Positions 1 to 5,362 of a stretch of DNA of 5,362 nt are shown here, in pieces; within the stretch, counting starts at the first letter, position 1, and each line of letters starts with the position of its first letter. This DNA comes from Collinsella sp. GTDB lineage: Bacteria; Actinomycetota; Coriobacteriia; Coriobacteriales; Coriobacteriaceae. The notes under the pieces were generated by a model that was not told where the DNA came from, did no database searches, and saw only the letters and a list, made by a program, of their open reading frames with translations. The position numbers and the translations under genes are program-made. The stretch covers positions 1 through 5,362 of the forward strand of contig WGSQ01000117.1 in NCBI GenBank assembly GCA_014871605.1. The letters are read 5' to 3'.

Positions 1-1886
1 AATATGCTGACCAGTTCAACGTGAGCGCACTGATCGTGACGGACGCATCGGGCAACTTGATGTCCGAGTCCTCGACGGATGACGTGGGCTACGAATCGCT
101 TGCTACGTATCTCAAAGAAGCGCCCGTGCTGGAGGTGGCAACCCATCCGCTTAAGTCCTATACCGATCGTATTACGCTTGCGGATGATTCGGTTGCAGAC
201 ATCGGTTGCGTGACTCGGCAGGATGGCGAGGGTATCGTTATCGCGGTAAGGCATCAGAGCGCGAAGGCAGTTGCAAGCAATACACTCAAACTGCAGAGCC
301 TGCTTGATGGCTATGAAACCATCGATAGCGGCAATATCGTGATCGAAAACGATGGCAAGGTCGTTGCGACCAATGCCGTCGAACCCACCGTATTGGGCGT
401 GTTCGACCTGCCCGCGACGGACGCCATTATTGTCGACGAAATTAAGGATCGATGCCTGCCCGGCAAAGTCCGACTGGTCAACGTCAACGACGAGTGGTAT
501 TTGGGCACATACGGCAAAGCGCAAAAATTCTACGTGTACACCTATGCCTCGGCGCAGCGCTACTTTGAGGTCGTCGCGGCTGTCGCTGCCGGCGTGCTGG
601 TGCTGTACAGCGGTGTTGTAGCCACTGTTGTGATGGTGCGTCGCCGCGCTGATCGTCGACGTTTGACGGACTTGCTGCAGCAGGAGCGCGACTATGGCGA
701 CAAGCTGGCAAAGGCGGCGCGTGAGGCCTCGTCTGCCAACTCGGCAAAGACGGAGTTCCTGCGTCGCATGAGCCACGATCTGCGCACGCCCATCAACGGC
801 ATCCGCGGTATGGTTGAGGTTGGCGATGCCAATGCGGACGATCTGCAAAAGCAGACCGAGTGTCGTTCAAAGATCTGGACGGCATCGGGACTGCTGCTCG
901 ACCTTGCGAATGAGGCGCTCGATATGAGTCGCCTGGAGAGCGGGCAGGTCGACCTGGGGCTTGTTCCCACAAATTTGGTGACCCTCAACCACGAGGTGCG
1001 CGATATTCTGGAGCGCCAGGCCGAGGAGCGCCTGGTGACAATTATCTGCGATCAGCAGACGCTTAATCATCCCTATGCGCGGGTGAGCGTGACGCACCTC
1101 AAACGTTTGTTGCTCAATATTGCCGGCAATGCCGTCAAGTACAATCGCCGGGGCGGCTATGTTCGCCTGGCGTGCCGCGAGGTGGAGCCAGCGGATGGCG
1201 TTCCTGTCTATGAATACACGATCGCCGATAACGGTATTGGCATGAGTGAGGAGTTTCAACAGCACCTCTACGAGCCGTTTTGTCGCGAGGAGCAGCAGGT
1301 GGAAGGCGCCTCATCGGGAACTGGCCTGGGTGCGCCTATTGCCAAACAGTTGGTCGAGCTTATGGGCGGAACCATGAGCTTTTCGAGCATCTTGGGGCAG
1401 GGGACGACGTTTACCATCCGTCTGCCGTTTGAGAAGTGCAAGTGCTCCGAGATTCCTCAGGCAGTGCGCGTGAATGCGGGCGACGGCGATGCGCTCCAGG
1501 GCTTGCGCGTTTTGCTCGTAGAGGATAACGACCTGAATGCCGAGATCGCACAGTTTACGCTTGCCCGCGCCGGTGCCGTCGTGACGCATGCTAAGGATGG
1601 TGAGTCTGCCGTCGAGATGTTTGCCGCGAGCGCGCCGCACGAGTACGACGTGGTGTTGATGGATATCATGATGCCCGGTATCGATGGCCTTGAGGCCACG
1701 CGTCGGATTCGAGCGCTCGATCGCGAGGATGCCGCGACCACGCCGATTATCGCCGTGAGCGCCAACGCCTTTGCCGACGATCGCAGGCTTTCGCGTGTGG
1801 CGGGCATGAACGCGCACCTGAGCAAGCCTGTGAGCTCGCAAGAGCTCGTTGAGGCGCTTGCGCACATAGCCGCCGATGCTTCATAA
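1..1886 (+). CDS. Hybrid sensor histidine kinase with C-terminal receiver domain (5'-partial)
   Basis: Membrane sensor kinase that should autophosphorylate on His and pass phosphate to its own receiver. Residues are counted from the codon at 21. Residues 1-180 are probably extracytoplasmic, with two beta-rich stretches (about 2-17 and 104-118) resembling double-Cache modules. A membrane helix lies at 184-206, followed by an Arg-rich helical linker. The HisKA box MSHDLRTP has H252; the HATPase has the N-box (N370), DNGIGM (D403) and GTGLGAP (from G433). A CKC-containing linker (473-475) leads to a receiver (about 496-617) with acidic E501/D502, phospho-acceptor D548, S580 and K602. The frame has no stop back to the left edge (Y-A-D-Q-F-N before the GTG at 21), and that GTG lacks a Shine-Dalgarno sequence, so the true start is upstream. 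The second glycine box has Ala where Leu or Met is usual. No HPt or output domain is present. Kinase and receiver calls are firm; the Cache call is inferred and the ligand unknown. Confidence 0.93.
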   Translation, partial: YADQFNVSALIVTDASGNLMSESSTDDVGYESLATYLKEAPVLEVATHPLKSYTDRITLADDSVADIGCVTRQDGEGIVIAVRHQSAKAVASNTLKLQSLLDGYETIDSGNIVIENDGKVVATNAVEPTVLGVFDLPATDAIIVDEIKDRCLPGKVRLVNVNDEWYLGTYGKAQKFYVYTYASAQRYFEVVAAVAAGVLVLYSGVVATVVMVRRRADRRRLTDLLQQERDYGDKLAKAAREASSANSAKTEFLRRMSHDLRTPINGIRGMVEVGDANADDLQKQTECRSKIWTASGLLLDLANEALDMSRLESGQVDLGLVPTNLVTLNHEVRDILERQAEERLVTIICDQQTLNHPYARVSVTHLKRLLLNIAGNAVKYNRRGGYVRLACREVEPADGVPVYEYTIADNGIGMSEEFQQHLYEPFCREEQQVEGASSGTGLGAPIAKQLVELMGGTMSFSSILGQGTTFTIRLPFEKCKCSEIPQAVRVNAGDGDALQGLRVLLVEDNDLNAEIAQFTLARAGAVVTHAKDGESAVEMFAASAPHEYDVVLMDIMMPGIDGLEATRRIRALDREDAATTPIIAVSANAFADDRRLSRVAGMNAHLSKPVSSQELVEALAHIAADAS

Positions 1887-1888
1887 GC

Positions 1889-1928
1889 ATATGGCCCGGT
1901 TCCAAGGTGGGTTGGAACCGGGCCATAT
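1889..1928. terminator. Inverted repeat between convergent genes, probable bidirectional terminator
   Basis: Two 17-base arms, ATATGGCCCGGTTCCAA (1889-1905) and TTGGAACCGGGCCATAT (1912-1928), are perfectly complementary around a 6-base loop, GGTGGG. The stem begins two bases after the stop codon of the + strand kinase and ends 27 bases before the stop codon of the - strand oxidase-like gene. That is the expected place for a terminator serving both genes. There is no run of T on either side (TGCTATTGAT on +, GCTTATGAAG on -), so it is not a textbook intrinsic terminator. It might instead work as an mRNA 3'-end stabiliser or belong to a dispersed repeat family. Confidence 0.75.
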
Positions 1929-1955
1929 TGCTATTGATGAGGCCTGCTGAGGGGC

Positions 1956-2435
1956 TTACTTTTCGTGAATCTGCTTGCCGCAAAGATGCTCAATCGAAAT
2001 CTCGTAGAGTTGGACGCCCTTGATGTCTTTGGCGATTTCTTCCTCGACTTCTTCGGCAGAAGGGTAGTACTTAAGCGCGAGCTGGCGGACTTTATCCTCG
2101 ATAAACGCAGGCGCCTCATCTACCAGGCGACAACGGCCAAAGACCACGGTACTCATAACGTAGGGAGCCCAGTCATCGTCCTTGTACCACTCGTTGCCGT
2201 AAACGGTAAAGCAGATCTTGTCATCGCGCTTGAGTGCGTCGACCTTGTGGCCGGCTTTGGCGCCATGGAAATAAATCTTGTCGTGCTCGGCGTCAAAGAA
2301 GTAGTTGACGGGAATGGCGTACGGGTAGCCATCGTCGCCGTTGACGGCAAAGACGCCGCGCTTGCAGGTAGCGAGCAGTTCGCGCGCTTCCTCGTCAGTG
2401 ATGGCGCGTTTCTTTCGACGTAAGGGCCTAAACAT
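1956..2435 (-). CDS. Pyridoxamine 5'-phosphate oxidase-related (NimA-like) FMN-binding split-barrel protein
   Basis: A 159-residue cytoplasmic protein with no signal peptide or membrane helix. After a basic N-terminus (RPLRRKKR, 3-10) comes a short helix (DEEARELL, 14-21). The split-barrel core follows: a first strand (RGVFAV, 26-31), a D-G-Y-P-Y-A-I-P-V-N-Y run (35-45), then KIYFHGAKAGHKVDALKRD (53-71). This order is typical of small flavin-binding proteins grouped with NimA and other pyridoxamine 5'-phosphate oxidase relatives. The C-terminal strand with GKQI (153-156) also fits, as does the length. Family members bind FMN or a related cofactor, and some reduce nitroimidazoles; the substrate here cannot be read from sequence. 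I chose the ATG at 2435-2433 because AGAGAGG lies 9 bases upstream. A GTG at 2474 would add 13 residues but has no ribosome binding site and sits 3 bases from the upstream gene's stop. It lies 42 bases after the large kinase gene and may share its transcript. Confidence 0.88.
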   Translation of the reverse strand: MFRPLRRKKRAITDEEARELLATCKRGVFAVNGDDGYPYAIPVNYFFDAEHDKIYFHGAKAGHKVDALKRDDKICFTVYGNEWYKDDDWAPYVMSTVVFGRCRLVDEAPAFIEDKVRQLALKYYPSAEEVEEEIAKDIKGVQLYEISIEHLCGKQIHEK

Positions 2436-2444
2436 CGTTGGCTT

Positions 2445-2451
2445 CCTCTCT
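2445..2451 (-). promoter_or_regulatory. Ribosome binding site of the NimA-like gene
   Basis: AGAGAGG on the - strand ends 9 bases before the ATG at 2435. It decides the start: the alternative GTG at 2474 is preceded by CGCTATAGTTT, which has no purine-rich Shine-Dalgarno sequence. Confidence 0.7.
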
Positions 2452-2476
2452 GGTCGTGCGTGGTGGTTGTGCACAA

Positions 2477-2482
2477 ACTATA
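2477..2482 (-). promoter_or_regulatory. Candidate -10 element for the NimA-like gene
   Basis: TATAGT on the - strand matches the sigma-70-type -10 consensus at five of six bases and overlaps the TAG stop codon of the upstream kinase gene. A start of transcription near 2470 would give a leader of about 35 bases to the ATG at 2435 and would exclude the GTG at 2474. No good -35 box lies 16-18 bases upstream (best TCAAGA, three of six), so this is weak. The two genes may simply be co-transcribed. Confidence 0.25.
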
Positions 2483-5282
2483 GCGAAACGGATCCGTTTT
2501 TCTTGATGCGGGCGAGTATGTTTTTGAGCTTGTTAAAGTCGAGCGGTTTGGACAGATGGGCGTTCATGCCGGCGTCGTGTGCTGCCTTGGCGTCCTCGGC
2601 AAAGGCATTGGCGGTGAGCGCGATGATGGGGATATCGGCTGCATCGACCTTCTCGCTCAGACGAATCGCGCGGGTTGCCTCATAGCCGTCCATGTCCGGC
2701 ATCATAATGTCCATCAAAATGGCATCGAAGCTGCCGGCGGGATGCGACAGGTACAGATCGACGACTTCGTTGCCATTGGCGGCGCGGGGGACCACGATGC
2801 CCTCGGATTCTAGCAGCGCCTGGGCAATCTCGGCATTCAATTCGTTGTCTTCGGCGAGCAGCACGTTCATGTTGGCGAGCGAGCAGTCGGGCGCACTCTC
2901 AACCGTATTTGCCCGCGCCTGGGGATTCTCGTCGATATCGAGCGGAATCTCCACGTAGAACGAAGTGCCCACATGGAGCTCACTGGTGACTTCGATGGTG
3001 CCGCCCATCAGTTCAATAAGCGACTTGACGATTGGCATGCCCATGCCGGTTCCTTGGAACTTGCTGCGCGCATCGTCACCTTCTTGGGCAAACGGCTCAT
3101 AGATATGCTTTAAAAACTTGGGAGTCATGCCAATGCCGGTATCCGAAACGCTAAAGCAAAAGAGCGCGCGCCCGTTATCGAGTGGCTTGGTCTTTGAACT
3201 AAAGGTGACGGAGCCGCCGTGCTTGTTGTACTTAATGCTGTTGTCTAACAGGTTGATCATGATCTGTCGGATATGGGTAGGACTGCCGATCATGTATGGC
3301 CCCGTGGCGTACGGCAGACTATTGTCCTGCATTGTGATGCCGTTACTGGACGCGCGGAGCTTGCACAGAACCAGCGTATCGTCACAGAGCTCTTTGAGGT
3401 TAAAAGGCGCATGCTCCAGTGTTAGCTTGCGGTCTTCGATTTTGCCCATCTCGAGGATGTCGTTGATCAGCGAGAGCAGGTGATTGGCGGCAACGCGCGC
3501 CTTGGCACGGCTCTCGCGGGCGACCTGGATATCGCCTTCCTTCAATTCCTCGATCTCGATAAGGCCCAGGATGCCGTTGAGCGGCGTACGGATGTCGTGG
3601 CTCATGCGCGTGAGGAATGCCGTCTTAGCGGCGTTGGCGGCATCGGCTTTTTTGCGCTCGGTCCGAGCGCGTACGAGCGCCCAGATGAGCAGGACGATGC
3701 CGACCGACAACACACCGATGAGGACAGCTGCAACGGCGGCGCGGTTGCGATAAAGGAATTGAAGCGTGTTGGATTCCTGGGCCGTGTACGACGTGGATGA
3801 GTAATTGCTTGCGGAGAGCGATTCTCCGGCATTGATGATGCCCTTGTTGATGATTCCCAACAGCTCGGGTTTTCCGCGCGAAATCCAGCACGAGAGCTCA
3901 CAGGTGTCAGGGAGCTCGGTCGTCTCGCAGTCCTCGAGATCATAACGGTCACCGATGGTTTTTACGCGTGAACTGGGAGCGACGATGCAGTGCGCCGTTC
4001 CCTTCCTGAGGGCGTCGAACGCTTCATCGTCGGATTGGTATTCGGTTACGGTCGCTGTGGGGAACAGACTTTCAAGTGCATTTTTGTTGACAAACGATGA
4101 TTTGGTACAGGCGATGTTCTGAAGGTTTTTGTTCAGGTTGCTGCCGGTGTGGATAGCGGTGAGGGATATGGTTCCCAACGATACCGACTGCACAACGCCT
4201 GTTTGCTCGGCAAACCAGTAATCTCGGTATACCGGCAGCGCAACGTCTATGCTTTCCTTTGACAGGGCCTTTGACATCATCTTGTAGCTATCAAAGGCGA
4301 CGGTTTTGACCGTAATGCCAAATTTATCTTGCACCGTCGTCGCACGCGATGCGAGCGAGCCTTCCAGTTTGCCGTCTGCGTCTTCGTTGCAGTCGGGGAG
4401 TTTGCCCGTAATGTAGCCAAGCGTGACGGTGTTGTCATTTGCTTTGAGCCAGGAACGTTCGGGGCCGTTGAGCGATGATGAACCGCTGTTTTGGGCCGAG
4501 TAGTTAGATTTGACTTCGTCGATATAGCGTGGGTTGACGCGGGCGATTGACGTCATGGCGGCATTGATGTCGTTCATCAGGTCGGGGCGGCTTTTGGGGA
4601 CGGCAAAATAGTAGTCACTCGAGCCAACGTAGAACATGGGGGAGGCATCGGGCGACGAAATGGTGTCGTTCATGATGACGGCATCGACTTCGTCGTTTGC
4701 GAGCGCGTCAAAGAGAACGGAGCCTCCGTCATACTCCCTGTATGTGCAGGTGATTCCTTCGTTGGTGAGCCACTGCTGGCCAACGAAGGTTTGCATAACG
4801 TCGGGGTTGTAGCCGATGGTGAGGCCTTGGAGCGCTTGGGGGTCACCCTTGGCCAGATCGTCGCGATCGGGCTTGGCGTAGATGTAGTAGCGCTCGGTGC
4901 CCTCAGGGTTCGAGGAAAAGAGCAGCTTTTGGGCGCGTTTCTCGGAGTAGGAGATGTTGGGCATGAGGTCGATCTCACCTGCCTCGAGCATGTCCATAAG
5001 CTCGGTGAAGGTGCCGGAGACGTATTCGTACCGCCAGCCGGGCGTGTAGTACGACAGGGTCTGGAGGTACTCGTAACCCCATCCCGAGAGACGCTCGCCG
5101 GGGGTGCCGTCCTGGAAGTCCTCGTTGTTGACGAGCCAACCAACGCGGACCGTCTTGACTGACTGATCGGAGTCGGCGGCAAAGGCGGGGGCGGGCATGA
5201 TGGTGCTCAGTACGGCAAGCGCGGCAAGCGCGACGGCCAGGGTGCGATATATAACTGAACGAAGGACAGCGGCAGCTCTCAC
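2478..5282 (-). CDS. BvgS-like hybrid sensor histidine kinase with two solute-binding modules and a receiver domain
   Basis: A 934-residue membrane kinase. Residues 1-35 are a signal peptide (R2, R8, R13; hydrophobic 14-28; cleavage near AFA-AD). Two family-3 solute-binding-type modules follow (about 43-260 and 282-488). The first keeps N-I-S-Y-S-E-K-R (R116), matching the Arg that binds the amino-acid carboxylate in this family; the second is divergent and holds six Cys. A membrane helix at 515-537 and a charged helical linker lead to HisKA MSHDIRTP (H562), then HATPase N-box (N681), DTGIGM (D714) and GTGMGMP (from G744). The receiver (about 805-925) has E811/D812, phospho-acceptor D858, T890 and K912. 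All key residues are present. There is no HPt or output domain. I chose GTG at 5282-5280 because AGGA lies 6 bases before it; the TTG at 5288, two codons earlier, directly abuts AGGA. Ligand binding by the modules would control the kinase. The ligand is unknown, an amino acid or similar small solute being likeliest. Confidence 0.93.
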   Translation of the reverse strand: MRAAAVLRSVIYRTLAVALAALAVLSTIMPAPAFAADSDQSVKTVRVGWLVNNEDFQDGTPGERLSGWGYEYLQTLSYYTPGWRYEYVSGTFTELMDMLEAGEIDLMPNISYSEKRAQKLLFSSNPEGTERYYIYAKPDRDDLAKGDPQALQGLTIGYNPDVMQTFVGQQWLTNEGITCTYREYDGGSVLFDALANDEVDAVIMNDTISSPDASPMFYVGSSDYYFAVPKSRPDLMNDINAAMTSIARVNPRYIDEVKSNYSAQNSGSSSLNGPERSWLKANDNTVTLGYITGKLPDCNEDADGKLEGSLASRATTVQDKFGITVKTVAFDSYKMMSKALSKESIDVALPVYRDYWFAEQTGVVQSVSLGTISLTAIHTGSNLNKNLQNIACTKSSFVNKNALESLFPTATVTEYQSDDEAFDALRKGTAHCIVAPSSRVKTIGDRYDLEDCETTELPDTCELSCWISRGKPELLGIINKGIINAGESLSASNYSSTSYTAQESNTLQFLYRNRAAVAAVLIGVLSVGIVLLIWALVRARTERKKADAANAAKTAFLTRMSHDIRTPLNGILGLIEIEELKEGDIQVARESRAKARVAANHLLSLINDILEMGKIEDRKLTLEHAPFNLKELCDDTLVLCKLRASSNGITMQDNSLPYATGPYMIGSPTHIRQIMINLLDNSIKYNKHGGSVTFSSKTKPLDNGRALFCFSVSDTGIGMTPKFLKHIYEPFAQEGDDARSKFQGTGMGMPIVKSLIELMGGTIEVTSELHVGTSFYVEIPLDIDENPQARANTVESAPDCSLANMNVLLAEDNELNAEIAQALLESEGIVVPRAANGNEVVDLYLSHPAGSFDAILMDIMMPDMDGYEATRAIRLSEKVDAADIPIIALTANAFAEDAKAAHDAGMNAHLSKPLDFNKLKNILARIKKNGSVSL
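2486..2499. repeat. 14-bp perfect palindrome at the end of the large kinase gene
   Basis: AAACGGATCCGTTT reads the same on both strands. It lies in the last codons of the large kinase gene and just upstream of the candidate -10 of the NimA-like gene, where an operator could sit. Roughly one such palindrome per three windows of this size is expected by chance, so function is unproven. Confidence 0.3.
5213..5230. repeat. 9-bp tandem duplication in the signal-peptide coding region
   Basis: CGGCAAGCG occurs twice back to back (5213-5221 and 5222-5230). On the coding (-) strand it gives ALA-ALA inside the hydrophobic core of the large kinase's signal peptide. The unit is a multiple of three, so gain or loss of a copy would keep the frame. 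Confidence 0.6.
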
Positions 5283-5288
5283 ATGCAA

Positions 5289-5292
5289 TCCT
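5289..5292 (-). promoter_or_regulatory. Ribosome binding site of the large hybrid kinase
   Basis: AGGA (within TTAGGA) on the - strand is followed by six bases, TTGCAT, and then the GTG at 5282. This spacing suits the GTG. It rules out the TTG at 5288, which would have no spacer, and the out-of-frame ATG at 5284, which meets a TGA at once. Confidence 0.65.
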
Positions 5293-5362
5293 AACGAATC
5301 GAGACATTACCGCATAAGGATACCAGCTCAGCCTGCCCAGTCGGCAGCTGCACCGCTAAACG
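5293..5362. other. Upstream flank of the large kinase gene, no gene recognised
   Basis: These 70 bases hold no open frame I can assign. They should include the promoter of the - strand kinase gene unless it is transcribed from further upstream, but no convincing -35/-10 pair is visible. A 5-bp stem with a 5-base loop (CTGCC at 5333-5337, GGCAG at 5343-5347) is too weak to call a terminator. Confidence 0.4.

Noticed and set aside
1311..1865. 184-codon open frame on the - strand, opposite the receiver domain of the first kinase
   Set aside because: It lies wholly within a firmly identified kinase/receiver gene, and its Arg- and His-rich translation looks like an antisense shadow.
1965..2423. 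152-codon open frame on the + strand, opposite the NimA-like gene
   Set aside because: It is the complement of a gene with clear family motifs; its translation shows no domain pattern, and GC-rich third positions often leave the opposite strand open.
2433..2474. GTG start at 2474 for the NimA-like protein
   Set aside because: It has no ribosome binding site, lies 3 bases from the kinase stop, and the added residues are not typical of the family; the ATG at 2435 has a good AGAGAGG.
4670..5182. 170-codon - strand frame overlapping the first solute-binding module
   Set aside because: It is very rich in Ser, Thr, Pro and Arg, typical of a frame-shifted reading of the true gene, with no recognisable motif.
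5283..5288. TTG start at 5288 for the large kinase
   Set aside because: The AGGA ribosome binding site directly abuts it; the GTG two codons later has normal spacing.
5304..5332. Promoter for the large kinase (GGTAAT preceded by TGC, or TAATGT)
   Set aside because: The -10 candidates match only three or four of six bases, miss the key second A in the better one, and have no credible -35 partner.
5324..5350. Hairpin CTGCC-CAGTC-GGCAG near the right edge
   Set aside because: The stem is only five base pairs and no T-run follows; its context beyond the window is unknown.
1..5362. CRISPR array, tRNA/rRNA, insertion sequence, attachment site or phage-defence module
   Set aside because: I saw no regularly spaced repeats, RNA-gene folds, transposase motifs or terminal repeats; nearly all of the window is explained by three ordinary genes.

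Overview
The window holds two hybrid sensor histidine kinases and one small flavin-type oxidoreductase-like protein. Codons tend to end in G or C, and the base composition looks moderately GC-rich (judged by eye, not computed). Frequent non-ATG starts and the kinase style (HisKA, HATPase and receiver domains behind a variable extracytoplasmic sensor) suggest a Gram-positive actinobacterium. Coriobacteriia, perhaps a Collinsella-like gut species, is my best guess; this is inference from remembered family resemblance, not a search.

Layout: (1) Positions 1-1886, + strand, hold the 3' part of a membrane-bound hybrid kinase. Its reading frame is open to the left edge, so the N-terminus lies outside the window. 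(2) Positions 1887-1955 are a short gap between convergent genes, filled by a 17-bp perfect inverted repeat with a 6-base loop, probably a shared transcription terminator. (3) Positions 1956-2435, - strand, encode a 159-residue protein of the pyridoxamine 5'-phosphate oxidase-related (NimA-like) split-barrel family. (4) Positions 2478-5282, - strand, encode a 934-residue hybrid kinase. It has a signal peptide, two solute-binding-protein-type modules, one membrane helix, the kinase core and a receiver domain, a BvgS-like plan. (5) Positions 5283-5362 are the leader of that gene, with a ribosome binding site and no other recognisable feature.

How they may work together: both kinases keep the phospho-accepting His, the ATP-binding boxes and the receiver Asp. 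Neither carries an HPt domain, and no DNA-binding response regulator lies in the window. Each therefore probably passes phosphate to, or is controlled through, partners encoded elsewhere. The large kinase and the small oxidase-like gene share a strand with a 42-base gap and could be co-transcribed, but a candidate -10 element over the kinase stop codon leaves room for a separate promoter. I see no mobile element, CRISPR array, RNA gene or clearly new system. Most of the interest lies in the two-module sensor of the large kinase and in start-site and regulatory details.
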